From assembly GCF_003319115.1 (NCBI RefSeq), contig NZ_QOHF01000006.1, forward strand, positions 124,001 to 188,000: a stretch of 64,000 nucleotides of DNA. Direction: 5' to 3'. How positions within the stretch are numbered: the first letter of the stretch is position 1; each line of letters begins with the position of its first letter. Below, piece by piece: positions 18,064 to 30,432 of the stretch. The notes under the pieces were generated by a model. That model was not told where the DNA came from and ran no database searches. It saw only the letters and a program-made list of their open reading frames with translations. Both the position numbers and the translations under genes were made by a program. The stretch comes from Geodermatophilus sp. TF02-6 (lineage in GTDB: Bacteria > Actinomycetota > Actinomycetes > Mycobacteriales > Geodermatophilaceae).

Positions 18064-18366
18064 GTGGCGGTCGCGTTCCTCGTCGTGGGCGCGGTCGGCC
18101 TCGGCGTCCTCCTGCTCGCCCTGGTGGTCGGCGAGGTCGGCGAGTTCGGCCACGACGCCGACGGCCCGTTCTCCGTCCCGGCCCTCGCCGCGCGCCTGGG
18201 CGGGGTGGGCTTCGCTGGCGCCGCCGCGGCCACGCTGCTCCCCGACGACCTGCCGGACGCCGCCGCCGGGCTCCTGGCGCTGGGCGTCGGCCTGGCCGTC
18301 GCCGTCCCGCTGGCCTGGGGCGCGGTCCGGTCGGCAGACGGCGAAGGCACCACGCGGCCCAGTTGA
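18064..18366 (+). CDS. Small two- or three-span membrane protein
   Basis: 100 residues from GTG 18064 with GGGGAGGA upstream. Hydrophobic segments at about 2-22 and 70-88, with a weaker one near 45-58, alternate with an acidic loop (GEVGEFGHDADGP). It is somewhat like the short NfeD/YuaF-type proteins, but too short to assign. No flotillin partner is adjacent. The 215 bp before it show no other gene. Confidence 0.6.
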   Translation: MAVAFLVVGAVGLGVLLLALVVGEVGEFGHDADGPFSVPALAARLGGVGFAGAAAATLLPDDLPDAAAGLLALGVGLAVAVPLAWGAVRSADGEGTTRPS

Positions 18367-18377
18367 CCTGGACCGAT

Positions 18378-18450
18378 CCTCCCGGGCATGGGAAGCGATA
18401 CGTGCGTGTCGACGCCGAGAACGCAGGTATCGCTTCCCATGCCCGGGAGG
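18378..18450. repeat. Interspersed palindrome family B, copy 1
   Basis: A perfect 24-bp stem (18378-18401 with 18427-18450; core GGGAAGCGATAC) is extended by a mismatch and a further TGCGT/ACGCA pairing, leaving a loop of 13 bases. It lies between the convergent ends of the small membrane protein and thiD. The stem recurs at 58160 with a different loop. Confidence 0.85.
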
Positions 18451-18500
18451 GCCGGCGTCTGCCCGGGAGGGCCGGCGTCTGCCCGGGAGGGCCGGCGTCA
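18441..18500. repeat. Three tandem 20-bp repeats at the thiD 3' end
   Basis: GCCCGGGAGGGCCGGCGTCT occurs three times head to tail; the third copy ends in A and supplies the thiD stop. The first unit overlaps the right arm of palindrome B copy 1, so the array probably grew by slippage from the palindrome arm. Confidence 0.85.
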
Positions 18501-19313
18501 GGCCGGCCAGATGCCGGCGAAGTGGTGCACCGGGCCGTGCCCGGAGCCGATCCCCAGCCCGGCCCCGGCGGCGAGCGCCTTCTGCAGGTAGTCCCGGGCC
18601 GGGTCCACGAGCCGCGCCCAGTCGTCGGTGCGCCCGCGCGCGGCCAGGGCGGCGAGGGACGAGGACAGCGTGCAGCCGGTGCCGTGCGTGGACGTCGTCA
18701 CCACCCGCGGCCTTCGGGTGACCGTCACGCCGGCCGCGGTGGCCAGCACGTCGACGCTCTCCTCGCCGCCCAGGTGACCGCCCTTGAGCAGCACCGCCCG
18801 CGGGCCCAGCCCCAGCAGCGCGGTGGCCTGCTCGGGGAGCTCGTCGAGGTCGGTGGCGGCCGGCGCGTCGAGCAGCACCGCGGCCTCGGGCACGTTCGGC
18901 GTGACCAGGTCGGCCAGCGGCAGCAGGTCGGTGCGGACGGCGTCGACCGCGGCCTCGTCGATGAGCCGGTCGCCGCTGGTCGCCACCATCACCGGGTCGC
19001 AGACGACCGGACCGGCCGGGCGGTCGGCCAGCACGGCGGCCACCGCGCGGACCACCTCCGTGGTGCCCAGCATGCCGAGCTTGGTGGCGTGCACCTCGAC
19101 GTCGTCGAGCAGGGTGTGCAACTGCTGGACGACGAACTGCGCCGGCACCGGGTGGACGCCGGTGACCCCGCGGGTGTTCTGCGCGGTGAGCGCGGTGAGC
19201 ACCGCCGTCCCGTAGACGCCGAGCGCGCTGAAGGTCTTCAGGTCGGCCTGGATGCCGGCGCCGCCGCTGGGGTCGCTGCCGGCGACGGTCAGCGCGACCG
19301 GCACGCCGCTCAC
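18498..19313 (-). CDS. thiD: Hydroxymethylpyrimidine/phosphomethylpyrimidine kinase
   Basis: 271 residues from GTG 19313, overlapping the thiE stop by 4 bp. The ribokinase-fold signature is clear: VAGSDPSGGAGIQADLKTF at the N-terminus and the anion-hole and catalytic STHGTGCTLSSSLA near the C-terminus. It phosphorylates HMP and then HMP-P to give HMP-PP for thiamine phosphate synthase. It is the third gene of the riboswitch-controlled thiM-thiE-thiD operon. Tandem repeats abut its stop codon. Confidence 0.94.
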   Translation of the reverse strand: MSGVPVALTVAGSDPSGGAGIQADLKTFSALGVYGTAVLTALTAQNTRGVTGVHPVPAQFVVQQLHTLLDDVEVHATKLGMLGTTEVVRAVAAVLADRPAGPVVCDPVMVATSGDRLIDEAAVDAVRTDLLPLADLVTPNVPEAAVLLDAPAATDLDELPEQATALLGLGPRAVLLKGGHLGGEESVDVLATAAGVTVTRRPRVVTTSTHGTGCTLSSSLAALAARGRTDDWARLVDPARDYLQKALAAGAGLGIGSGHGPVHHFAGIWPA

Positions 19314-19975
19314 CGGGCCACCGCCGCCGGAGCGATCGCGGCGCGCAGGTCCCGGGCGGCCTGCTCGGGGTCGGACGCCGCGCAGATCGCGGAGACGACG
19401 CAGACGCCGTCCACCCCGGTCGCGGCCACCTCCGCCGCACGGGAGGCGTCGATTCCGCCGATCGCCACCGTGGTCAGCCCGCGGGCGCGGGCCACCTCGG
19501 CCAGCACGCGGACGCCGGCGGGGCCGAGGGCGGTCCCGGCGTCGGGTTTGGTCGGGGTCGTCCACACCGGGCCGATGCCGACCAGGTCGACGGTGCCCGC
19601 GGGCAGGGACAGCGCGACGTCCATCTCGGCCACCGAGGAGACGCTGAACCCCAGCAGCCGGTCGGGGCCGAGCAGCGCACGCACCTCGGCCGGGGGCAGG
19701 TCGTCCTGGCCGACGTGCACGCCGTCGGCACCGGCGATCAGCGCGACGTCCACCGCGTCGTTGACGACCACCGCGACGTCCGGCCGTTCGGCCAGCGCCG
19801 CCCGCACCGACCGGGTCAGGGCCAGCAGCTCCCGCCGGGAGGCGGTCTTGTCCCGCACCTGGACGGCGGTGACGCCGCCGGCCACGGCGGCGCGGACGAC
19901 GTCGGCGACCGGGCGCGGCCGGGACAGCTCGGTGTCGGTGACCAGGTAGAGGGTCCAGTCGTCCGGGCGGCTCAT
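19310..19975 (-). CDS. thiE: Thiamine phosphate synthase
   Basis: 221 residues from ATG 19975 (4-bp overlap with the thiM stop). TIM-barrel features are [14 protein letters not shown] (pyrophosphate binding), [27 protein letters not shown] and [13 protein letters not shown], with VAIGGI near the end. It joins HMP-PP to hydroxyethylthiazole phosphate, the products of its two neighbours. The length is normal for the family. Confidence 0.94.
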   Translation of the reverse strand: MSRPDDWTLYLVTDTELSRPRPVADVVRAAVAGGVTAVQVRDKTASRRELLALTRSVRAALAERPDVAVVVNDAVDVALIAGADGVHVGQDDLPPAEVRALLGPDRLLGFSVSSVAEMDVALSLPAGTVDLVGIGPVWTTPTKPDAGTALGPAGVRVLAEVARARGLTTVAIGGIDASRAAEVAATGVDGVCVVSAICAASDPEQAARDLRAAIAPAAVAR

Positions 19976-20769
19976 CGGACGTCCGCCGCGGCCAGCGAGT
20001 CGCCGTCGAGGGCGTCGAGCGCGTCGAGCCAGGCCGGCGCGAACGTGCCCGGCCCGTCGGCGACGTCGGCGGCGACCTCGGCGGCCAGCGCGACGTGCGC
20101 GTGCGCGGCCACTGCTCCGGTCAGCGCGTCCCCGGTGACGGCCACGTAGGCCGCGACCAGGGCACCGAGCGCGCAGCCGGCGCCGGTGGTGCGGGTCAGC
20201 AGCGGCGATCCCCCGCCCACCCGGAGCGTCCGGCGTCCGTCGGTGACCAGGTCCACCTCGCCGCTGACCGCCACGACCCCGCCGGTGCGGGCGGCCAGCT
20301 CGGCGGCGGCCTTCGCCGCGTCCTCGGCGCTGTCCGTGCTGTCCACGCCCCGGCCGCCGCGGCCCGCCCCGGCCAGCGCCATCACCTCGGAGGCGTTGCC
20401 GCGCACCACGGTGGGCCGCAGCCCGACCAGCTCGGTGGCCAGCTCGGTGCGGTAGGCCAGCCCGCCGACGGCGACGGGGTCGAGCACCCACGGCGTCCCG
20501 GCGGCGCCGGCCGAGCGGGCGGCGATCCGCATCGCCTCGGCGGTGCGGGCGTGCACGGTGCCGACGTTGACCAGCACCGCGGAGGCGACCGCGGCGAAGT
20601 CGCCGGCCTCCTCGGGGGCGTCGACCATCGCCGGGGCGGCGCCGGCCGCGAGCAGGGCGTTGGCGGTGATCGTCTGCACCACGGTGTTGGTCAGGCAGTG
20701 CACCAGGGGGGTGCGTGCGGTCAGCGCCGCGCGGGCGGCGCGCAGGTCGACGGCTTCCACGGTCGGCAT
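19972..20769 (-). CDS. thiM: Hydroxyethylthiazole kinase
   Basis: 265 residues from ATG 20769. [20 protein letters not shown] and the ribokinase-like phosphate loop [17 protein letters not shown] identify the family. It phosphorylates the thiazole moiety, mainly to salvage it. First gene of the operon, directly behind a TPP riboswitch. With thiE and thiD it makes a complete salvage route; de novo genes (thiC, thiG) are not in the window. Confidence 0.94.
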   Translation of the reverse strand: MPTVEAVDLRAARAALTARTPLVHCLTNTVVQTITANALLAAGAAPAMVDAPEEAGDFAAVASAVLVNVGTVHARTAEAMRIAARSAGAAGTPWVLDPVAVGGLAYRTELATELVGLRPTVVRGNASEVMALAGAGRGGRGVDSTDSAEDAAKAAAELAARTGGVVAVSGEVDLVTDGRRTLRVGGGSPLLTRTTGAGCALGALVAAYVAVTGDALTGAVAAHAHVALAAEVAADVADGPGTFAPAWLDALDALDGDSLAAADVR

Positions 20770-20770
20770 C

Positions 20771-20852
20771 CCTTCGCCAGTGCGAACTGGAGCAGGTTCG
20801 ACGGGTGTGCTCTCAGTCCCCGACGGGAGGGGGACACCCCGTGCCACGTGCG
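20771..20852 (-). ncRNA. TPP riboswitch (THI element)
   Basis: On the minus strand the leader reads CACGGGGTGTCC, then GGGGACTGAGAG, ACACCCG and TCGAACCTGCTCCAG, with GGCGAAGGG at the end. These are the conserved GGGGUG, CUGAGA, ACCCG and GAACCUG blocks of the thiamine pyrophosphate riboswitch. It ends immediately before the thiM start, so it probably acts on translation initiation, typical for actinobacteria. Confidence 0.95.
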
Positions 20853-20897
20853 ACTGCGAACGTAACACCGACCGACCGGAGCGGCCGGGCCTGCCGT

Positions 20898-20960
20898 GAT
20901 CATGGGGTCGTCGACGACACGCCGGGATCGGGCGGGGCGAGCGGCAACAACCCCGTGATC
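20898..20960. repeat. Interspersed palindrome family A, copy 2
   Basis: Left arm GATCATGGGGTCGTCG pairs imperfectly with right arm CAACAACCCCGTGATC. The centre contains GACACGCCG, as in the other copies. Unlike the other three it is not between convergent genes. It sits between the end of the vapC-like gene (21118) and the thiamine leader, both on the minus strand. Confidence 0.7.
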
Positions 20961-21020
20961 GACTCGGAGGAGGTGGTGGAGTCCCGGCGTCCTCGGTCCA
21001 CGCCCAGCCCTGGCGCTCAC

Positions 21021-21034
21021 GTTCCACGTGGAAC
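21021..21034. promoter_or_regulatory. parS-like palindrome, copy 3 (perfect)
   Basis: GTTCCACGTGGAAC, a perfect 14-base palindrome in the gap between the vapC-like stop and the thiamine operon leader. It is identical to the copy at 38968. It is far from any start codon that it would be well placed to regulate, which favours a structural role such as ParB binding. Confidence 0.55.
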
Positions 21035-21117
21035 CCGTGCTCGGCCAGCTCCGCCGGACGGGCGGGGACGACGCGCCCGGGCCGGCTCCCGCTGTCCGGG
21101 GCCGGCCGGGTGCGGTG

Positions 21118-21543
21118 TCAGCCGAGCGGATTGCTCCAGCGGACCCCGGGGAACAGCACGAAGTCGCTGTCCGCCGACGCGACCCCCAGCCCGTGTTCGA
21201 TGGCGAGGGCGGCGAGCTGGGCGTCCGGCACGAGGTTGCCGGTGACGCCGGTGGTACGCAGCAGGCTGCCGAGGACGGCCGCGGTGCGTTCGGTGGCCGG
21301 CGGCACCCAGACGAGGTCGACGTCGAGCCAGTCGGCGACGAAGCTCCACGCCTGCTCTGCGGTCAGGGCGGGGCGGGCCACCCGCGGGTGGGTGGCGATG
21401 CGGACGAAGGCCCCGATCGTCTGCCACGGCAGGCCCACCCGGCTCGACCCGTTGAGCGTCTCCTCCCACCACACGCGCGCCCTGTCGTGCTGCGGTGCGG
21501 CCTCGCTGACCGCGTAGAGGAGCAGGTTCGCGTCGACGAGCAT
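21118..21543 (-). CDS. vapC: VapC-family PIN toxin whose antitoxin gene is broken
   Basis: 141 residues from ATG 21543. PIN features are MLVDANLLLYAVSEAAPQHD at the N-terminus, VPDAQLAALAIEHG and the C-terminal SADSDFVLFPGVRWSNPLG, matching the VapC subfamily that ends in FPG.RW.NPL. Acidic residues D4, the Asp in PDAQ and the Asp of SADSDF are kept. The predicted RNase appears intact, while the overlapping upstream antitoxin frame lacks a start codon and carries a frameshift. Confidence 0.87.
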   Translation of the reverse strand: MLVDANLLLYAVSEAAPQHDRARVWWEETLNGSSRVGLPWQTIGAFVRIATHPRVARPALTAEQAWSFVADWLDVDLVWVPPATERTAAVLGSLLRTTGVTGNLVPDAQLAALAIEHGLGVASADSDFVLFPGVRWSNPLG

Positions 21544-21766
21544 CAGCGCGCCTCGTCGAGCAGGTCGAGGACCTCGCCGACGTTCCGCACGTCCACCGTG
21601 AACTCGAGGGGGTCGTGCGCTGCCGGAGACGACGGGTCTCCCGGCGCGGGGCCAGCCCGGCGCGGGCCAGCCGGTTGACCGCCTCGCTGACCCCGAGGCC
21701 CTCCTCCCGATGGAGCCGTTCCACCGCCGCCACGACGTCGTCGTCGAGGTTGACCGTGGTCCGTAC
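21543..21766 (-). pseudogene. vapB: Ribbon-helix-helix VapB-type antitoxin, broken
   Basis: The minus strand reads RTTVNLDDDVVAAVERLHRE, then GLGVSEAVNRLARAGLAPRR, a typical VapB N-terminus. The C-terminal PLEFTVDVRNVGEVLDLLD is in another frame. One missing C in the run complementary to GGGGG at 21608-21612 explains the shift. The codon where ATG or GTG is expected is GTA (21766-21764), with a TAG four codons upstream. Two independent lesions suggest true decay rather than a single read error. An internal GTG at 21733 could still start a shifted protein. Confidence 0.7.
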
Positions 21767-21829
21767 GCCCCGAGCCTACGTCGTGGTGCACGGCTGCACG
21801 CATCACGATGCTCGTGGTGGGATCGACGC

Positions 21830-22891
21830 ATGACGGCGCACCCCGAGGAGCGGTTGCACGCCCGGACGCTGGGCGAGACCGGCCCGCGGGTGGTCTTCGT
21901 GCACGGCCTCTTCGGCCAGGGGAAGAACTGGACGACGATCGCTCGGGGGCTGGCCGGCGACCACCGGGTCACCCTGCTCGACCTGCCCAACCACGGTCAC
22001 TCGCCGTGGACCGACCGGGTCGACTACGTGGACATGGCGCGCACGGTCGCCGCCGAGCTGCGCTCGCTCGGGGAGCCGGTCACCCTGGTCGGGCACTCGA
22101 TGGGCGGCAAGGTGGCGCTGCAGGTCGCCCTGCGGCACCCGGAGCTGTTGCGCGCGCTGGTCGTCGTCGACATCGCCCCGACCGAGTACCCGGTGTCCGG
22201 TGGACGCACCGACGATCCGGACGAGGAGGCCTCTCCGTTCGCGGACTTCATCGCCGCGATGCGCGCCCTCGACCTCGGGTCGCTCGAGACCCGCGCGGAC
22301 GCCGATGCCGCGCTGCGCGCCGCCGTCCCCAGCCGGATGGTGCGCTCCTTCCTGCTGCAGAGCCTGGTCCGGGACGACGTCGGCGGCGACGGCGGCTGGC
22401 GCTGGCGGCTGAACCTGGAGCTGCTCGCACGCGACCTGGGTGAGCTGCGCGGCTTCCCCGAGCCGCCGCCGGGCGCCCGCTACGACGGGCCGGTGCTGTG
22501 GATCGCCGGCGCGAACTCGCACTACGTGCTGCCGCAGGACCGCTCACGGATGGAGGAGCTGTGTCCCAACACCCGCCTGGTGCGGGTCAAGAACGCCGGC
22601 CACTGGGTGCACTCGGAGCAACCGGAGGTGTTCCTCGCGACGCTGCGGCACTTCCTCGACGCAGTCGAGCGACGGCACTTCCTCGACGCAGTCGAGCGAC
22701 GGCACTTCCTCGACGCAGTCGAGCGACGGCACTTCCTCGACGCAGTCGAGCGACGGGATGGCCTCGACGCAGTCGAGCGACGGGATGGCCTCGACGCAGT
22801 CGAGCGACGGGATGGCCTCGACAGACTCGAGCGGCGGGACGGCCTCGACGCGGTCGAGCGGCGGGACGGCCTGGAGCGGGTGGAGTCCTGA
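21830..22891 (+). CDS. Alpha/beta-hydrolase (YbfF-like esterase) with repeat-encoded C-terminal tail
   Basis: 353 residues from ATG 21830. The fold is clear: VVFVHGLFGQGKNW oxyanion region, nucleophile elbow GHSMGG, VLWIAGANSHYV with the acid loop, and catalytic His in NAGHWVHSEQPEVF. That core ends near residue 270. The remaining 80 residues are nine near-copies of RHFLDAVER or RDGLDAVER encoded by 27-bp tandem repeats. The core predicts a serine esterase acting on small acyl esters or thioesters. The tail is not part of the family and is probably a slippage product. The gene ends 3 bp from the SNF2 helicase stop (convergent). Confidence 0.85.
   Translation: MTAHPEERLHARTLGETGPRVVFVHGLFGQGKNWTTIARGLAGDHRVTLLDLPNHGHSPWTDRVDYVDMARTVAAELRSLGEPVTLVGHSMGGKVALQVALRHPELLRALVVVDIAPTEYPVSGGRTDDPDEEASPFADFIAAMRALDLGSLETRADADAALRAAVPSRMVRSFLLQSLVRDDVGGDGGWRWRLNLELLARDLGELRGFPEPPPGARYDGPVLWIAGANSHYVLPQDRSRMEELCPNTRLVRVKNAGHWVHSEQPEVFLATLRHFLDAVERRHFLDAVERRHFLDAVERRHFLDAVERRDGLDAVERRDGLDAVERRDGLDRLERRDGLDAVERRDGLERVES
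22651..22888. repeat. 27-bp tandem repeat (about 9 units) inside a coding region
   Basis: Units of CACTTCCTCGACGCAGTCGA plus GCGACGG: four copies with CACTTC, then five with GATGGC or GACGGC in that position, the last two diverging. All keep the reading frame and stop just before the TGA. The first copies are base-identical, implying recent expansion. Confidence 0.9.
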
Positions 22892-22894
22892 GGG

Positions 22895-26164
<3,270 letters not shown>

Positions 26165-26269
26165 GCACCGAGGCTAGGCGCTCCTGCCGACGGCAGACGG
26201 CTCCCTGTGGACGGCGACACGGGTCCACAGCGCGCCGCTGATGGAATCCGGCCGACGAGAGGAATCGGC

Positions 26270-27091
26270 ATGACCTGGGTGTTGGACGAGCAGGCACGCT
26301 CCGTCCCGGTGCGGGCGGAGCAGACGGGATCGGTGAGCGCTGCCGACCAACAGTGGGGGCTCCCCGAGCTCGTACCCGTCGTCGGGACGTCACCGAAGGG
26401 GATCCCGGACGGCGTGGTCCGCGGCTGGCTGACCGCAGAGCCGGTCGCCGACCCACACGGCGCGTGGCGCCGCTGGGCCCGCCGCTTCGACCGGTCGGGC
26501 TTCTGGCCGCTGATGACGAGCACGGTCCCGGACCGGCCGTTCCTCTCCGGAGAGCTCCTCCTCCCGGCTCCCCCCGCTGACGCCGCGGCCGTCCTCAGGA
26601 GGAGGTGGGAGGGGATGCGACCGGTGCGGGCCGACGGCACGCTCCTGCCCCACCCTCCGTGGTCCGGGCTCGCGGTGGGCGTCGGTGAGCCGCCCGCCGC
26701 AGGCGTGGTGCTGCCCCGTCTCCCGGGCGGCGACCACCCTCGCAGGCTGATCCTGGTCCCGGCACGACGACCGGCGGACACCCTGGCCCAGCTCGGCTGG
26801 CACGGCGCCTGCAACTGGTTCCTCACCGGCGCGGACGTCGCGGGAGTGCTGCGGTCGTGGGAGGACCGTTTCGGCGCCTACGTGGTGGCCGTCGGCTTCG
26901 CGGAGCTGGACCTCGTGGTCACCAGGCCGCCGCAGGACGCGGAGCAGAGCCGTGTCCTCGCGCACGAGCACATCGCCTTCTGCCCGGACAACTTCTCCCC
27001 GCAGGACTCCTTCGACGCGGCGCCGCTCGACCCGGAGGAGTACGCCGCACGGCTGCACACGGCGCAGGTGTGGCACTTCTGGTGGGACTGA
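26270..27091 (+). CDS. DUF4253 domain protein
   Basis: 273 residues from ATG 26270 with GAGAGGAA upstream. The C-terminal half carries the DUF4253 pattern: [36 protein letters not shown], then [12 protein letters not shown] and [16 protein letters not shown]. Function is unknown; the domain turns up near polymorphic toxin immunity genes and as stand-alone actinobacterial proteins. Divergent from the SNF2 helicase, 105 bp between starts. Confidence 0.75.
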   Translation: MTWVLDEQARSVPVRAEQTGSVSAADQQWGLPELVPVVGTSPKGIPDGVVRGWLTAEPVADPHGAWRRWARRFDRSGFWPLMTSTVPDRPFLSGELLLPAPPADAAAVLRRRWEGMRPVRADGTLLPHPPWSGLAVGVGEPPAAGVVLPRLPGGDHPRRLILVPARRPADTLAQLGWHGACNWFLTGADVAGVLRSWEDRFGAYVVAVGFAELDLVVTRPPQDAEQSRVLAHEHIAFCPDNFSPQDSFDAAPLDPEEYAARLHTAQVWHFWWD

Positions 27092-27158
27092 CCTGGGGAC
27101 CCGACGACGACGGGCACCGGCTCGCGGCAGCGGCGCGGTGCGGGCCAGGATCGAGCCC

Positions 27159-28793
27159 ATGAGCGACCCCCGCGCCGGACAGCCCGCCGCCCCCAGCGAC
27201 CTGATCGACGTCGCCTCGCTGGTCACCGCCTACTACACGCTCGAACCCGACCCGGCCGACCCCGCGCAGCAGGTCGTGTTCGGGACCAGCGGCCACCGCG
27301 GCTCGGCGTTCGACCGGGCGTTCAACGAGGCGCACATCCTGGCCACCACCCAGGCGATCTGCGAGTACCGCGCCGTGCAGGGGTACGACGGCCCGCTGTT
27401 CATCGGCCGGGACACGCACGCGCTGTCCGAGCCGGCCTGGGCCAGCGCGCTGGAGGTGCTCGCCGCCAACGACGTCCCCGTGCGCGTGGACGCCGCCGAC
27501 CGGTACACACCCACCCCCGCCGTCAGCCACGCGATCCTGCGGGCCAACCGGGGGAGGACGAACGGCCTGGCCGACGGCATCGTGGTCACCCCGTCGCACA
27601 ACCCGCCCCGCGACGGCGGCTTCAAGTACAACCCGCCCTCCGGCGGCCCGGCCGACACCGACGCGACCACGGCGATCGCCGACCGCGCCAACGGGCTGCT
27701 GCGGGACGGGTTGAAGGGGGTCCGCCGGGTGCCCTTCGCCCGCGCCCGGACGGCGGCGCAGGCCCACGACTTCCTCGGCGACTACGTCGACGACCTGCCG
27801 TCGGTGCTCGACCTCGACGCGATCCGGGACGCCGGGGTGCGCATCGGCGCCGACCCGCTCGGCGGCGCCAGCGTCGACTACTGGGCGGCGATCGCCGAGC
27901 GGCACCGCCTCGACCTGACCGTGGTCAACCCGCTGGTCGACCCCACCTGGCGGTTCATGACGCTGGACTGGGACGGCAGGATCCGCATGGACTGCTCCTC
28001 ACCGTCGGCCATGGCCTCGCTGATCGGCGCCAAGGACCGGTTCCAGGTCGCCACCGGCAACGACGCCGACGCCGACCGGCACGGCATCGTCACCCCCGAC
28101 GCCGGCCTGATGAACCCCAACCACTTCCTCGCCGTGGCGATCTCCTACCTCTACAGCCACCGCGACGGCTGGTCCCCCGACACCGCCGTCGGCAAGACCC
28201 TGGTCTCCTCGTCGCTGATCGACCGGGTCGTCGCGGGCCTGGGTCGGCGGCTGGTCGAGGTGCCGGTCGGCTTCAAGTGGTTCGTGCCGGGCCTGCTCGA
28301 CGGGTCGGTCGGCTTCGGCGGCGAGGAGTCCGCCGGCGCCTCGTTCCTCCGCCGCGACGGCAGCGTGTGGACGACGGACAAGGACGGCATCCTGCTCGCC
28401 CTGCTGGCCAGCGAGATCCTGGCGGTGACCGGGCGCTCGCCGTCCAAGCTGCACGCCGACCTCACCCAGCGGTACGGCGCGTCCGCCTACGCCCGCGTCG
28501 ACGCCCCGGCCACGCGGGAGGAGAAGGCGGCCCTCGGGAAGCTCTCCCCCGAGGACGTGACCGCCACCGAGCTCGCCGGGGAACCGATCGTGGCCAAGCT
28601 GACCCGGGCGCCGGGCAACGACGCCCCGATCGGGGGCCTGAAGGTGGTCACCGAGAACGCCTGGTTCGCCGCCCGGCCCTCGGGCACCGAGGACGTCTAC
28701 AAGGTGTACGCGGAGTCCTTCAAGGGCCCCGACCACCTCGAGCAGGTGCAGGAGGAGGCCAAGGCCGTCGTCTCGGCCGCTCTGGGGGCGTGA
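27159..28793 (+). CDS. pgm: Phosphoglucomutase (alpha-D-glucose phosphate-specific)
   Basis: 544 residues from ATG 27159. The phosphoserine loop is [12 protein letters not shown], with [10 protein letters not shown] at the N-terminus, the metal-binding [10 protein letters not shown] and the phosphate-binding [11 protein letters not shown] near the C-terminus. It interconverts glucose-1-P and glucose-6-P, linking glycolysis with ADP-glucose (glgC here) and with trehalose-6-P synthesis (otsA here). The length is standard for the bacterial 540-residue subfamily. Confidence 0.95.
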   Translation: MSDPRAGQPAAPSDLIDVASLVTAYYTLEPDPADPAQQVVFGTSGHRGSAFDRAFNEAHILATTQAICEYRAVQGYDGPLFIGRDTHALSEPAWASALEVLAANDVPVRVDAADRYTPTPAVSHAILRANRGRTNGLADGIVVTPSHNPPRDGGFKYNPPSGGPADTDATTAIADRANGLLRDGLKGVRRVPFARARTAAQAHDFLGDYVDDLPSVLDLDAIRDAGVRIGADPLGGASVDYWAAIAERHRLDLTVVNPLVDPTWRFMTLDWDGRIRMDCSSPSAMASLIGAKDRFQVATGNDADADRHGIVTPDAGLMNPNHFLAVAISYLYSHRDGWSPDTAVGKTLVSSSLIDRVVAGLGRRLVEVPVGFKWFVPGLLDGSVGFGGEESAGASFLRRDGSVWTTDKDGILLALLASEILAVTGRSPSKLHADLTQRYGASAYARVDAPATREEKAALGKLSPEDVTATELAGEPIVAKLTRAPGNDAPIGGLKVVTENAWFAARPSGTEDVYKVYAESFKGPDHLEQVQEEAKAVVSAALGA

Positions 28794-28799
28794 ACCCCG

Positions 28800-28860
28800 G
28801 TGGTCATCGGCGGGTGGTCGCCCGACACGCCGTCGAGCACGACCGCCCGCCGATGACCAC
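28800..28860. repeat. Interspersed palindrome family A, copy 3 (variant stem)
   Basis: A perfect 15-bp stem of GTGGTCATCGGCGGG, continued by five more pairs after one T.G position, around a loop holding GACACGCCG. The centre matches the other family A copies but the stem sequence is quite different. It lies between the convergent pgm and glpK ends. Confidence 0.7.
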
Positions 28861-28870
28861 GGAGGAGGGA

Positions 28871-30388
28871 CTACCGCACGTCCTCGTCGACCCAGTCGAG
28901 GCTCTTGGTGACCGCCTTGCGCCAGTTGCGGTAGGTCCGCTCCCGCTCCTCGGCCGGCATCTGCGGGGTCCACCGCTTGTCCTCGGCCCAGTTGGCGGTG
29001 AGGTCGTCGAGGCCGGACCAGAACCCGACGGCCAGCCCCGCGGCGTAGGCCGCACCCAGGGCGGTGGTCTCGGCCACCTTCGGCCGGATCACCGGGACGT
29101 CGAGGACGTCGGCCTGGAACTGCATGAGCAGCTCGTTGCCGACCATGCCGCCGTCCACCCGCAGTTCGGTGAGGGCCACCCCCGAGTCGGCGTTCATGGC
29201 CTCGAGCACCTCTCGGGTCTGGTAGGCGGTCGCCTCGAGCACCGCGCGGGCCAGGTGCCCCCTGTTGACGTACCGGGTCAGCCCGACGACGGCGCCGCGG
29301 GCGTCGGAGCGCCAGTACGGGGCGAACAGGCCGGAGAACGCCGGGACGAAGTAGGCGCCGCCGTTGTCCTCGACCGACCGGGCGAGGTCCTCGATCTCCG
29401 GGGCGCTCGTGATCATGCCCAGGTTGTCGCGCACCCACTGCACCAGCGAGCCGGTGACCGCGATCGACCCCTCCAGGGCGTACACCGGCTTGGCGTCGCC
29501 GAGCTGGTAGCACAGCGTCGTCAGCAGGCCGTGCTCGGAGGGGACGGCCTCCTCGCCGGTGTTGAGCAGCATGAAGTTGCCGGTGCCGTAGGTGTTCTTG
29601 GCCATCCCGCGCTCGAAGCAGACCTGCCCGAACGTCGCGGCCTGCTGGTCGCCCAGCGACCCGGCGATCGGGATGCCGGTGAGGAACCCGGCCGGGCGAC
29701 CCTCGCCGTACACCTCGGAGTTGGACCGGATCTCCGGCAGCATGGACACCGGGATGCCCATCTCCTCGGCGATGCCGGCGTCCCAGGAGAGCGTCCGGTA
29801 GTCCATCAGCATCGTGCGCGAGGCGTTGGAGACGTCGGTGAGGTGCGCGCCGCCGTCGGCGCCGCCGGTCATGTGCCACAGCAGCCAGGAGTCGATGGTG
29901 CCCATCAGCAGCTCGCCGCGCTCGGCCCGCTCCCGGGCGCCGTCGACGTTGTCGAGGATCCAGCGCACCTTGGGGCCGGCGAAGTAGGTGGCCAGCGGCA
30001 GGCCGACCTTGTCCTTGTAGCGGTCCGCGCCGCCGCCGAGGGCGCCCAGCTCCTCGACGATCTGCGAGGTCCGCGTGTCCTGCCAGACGATCGCGTTGTA
30101 CACCGGTTCCCCGGTGCGGCGGTCCCAGACGACGGTGGTCTCCCGCTGGTTGGTGATGCCGACGGCGACCACGTCGGACATCCCGAAGGAGGCGCGCGCC
30201 AGGGCCTGGCCCACCACCTCGCGGGTGTTGCCCCAGATCTCGTTCGGGTCGTGCTCGACCCATCCGGCGCGCGGGAAGATCTGCCGGTGTTCCTTCTGGC
30301 CGACCGAGACCACCGCGCCGGCGTGGTCGAAGATCATGCAGCGGGTGCTCGTGGTGCCCTGGTCGATGGCGAGGACGTACTGGCTCAC
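28871..30388 (-). CDS. glpK: Glycerol kinase
   Basis: 505 residues from GTG 30388 with GAGGAAC upstream; the longer open frame to 31147 is antisense to glpF's frame and not coding. FGGY-kinase features: [10 protein letters not shown] (9-16 ATP loop), [25 protein letters not shown], the glycerol-binding [13 protein letters not shown] and the C-terminal [18 protein letters not shown]. It phosphorylates glycerol to glycerol-3-P. Second gene after glpF on the same strand, 44 bp gap. Confidence 0.96.
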   Translation of the reverse strand: MSQYVLAIDQGTTSTRCMIFDHAGAVVSVGQKEHRQIFPRAGWVEHDPNEIWGNTREVVGQALARASFGMSDVVAVGITNQRETTVVWDRRTGEPVYNAIVWQDTRTSQIVEELGALGGGADRYKDKVGLPLATYFAGPKVRWILDNVDGARERAERGELLMGTIDSWLLWHMTGGADGGAHLTDVSNASRTMLMDYRTLSWDAGIAEEMGIPVSMLPEIRSNSEVYGEGRPAGFLTGIPIAGSLGDQQAATFGQVCFERGMAKNTYGTGNFMLLNTGEEAVPSEHGLLTTLCYQLGDAKPVYALEGSIAVTGSLVQWVRDNLGMITSAPEIEDLARSVEDNGGAYFVPAFSGLFAPYWRSDARGAVVGLTRYVNRGHLARAVLEATAYQTREVLEAMNADSGVALTELRVDGGMVGNELLMQFQADVLDVPVIRPKVAETTALGAAYAAGLAVGFWSGLDDLTANWAEDKRWTPQMPAEERERTYRNWRKAVTKSLDWVDEDVR

Positions 30389-30432
30389 GGGGGTTCCTCT
30401 CGGATCGGTGGGCCGGCGAGCGGCCCTCGGGG

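Noticed and set aside
22651..22888. CRISPR-like array
   Set aside because: Units are contiguous 27-mers with no spacers and keep an open reading frame; this is a coding minisatellite.
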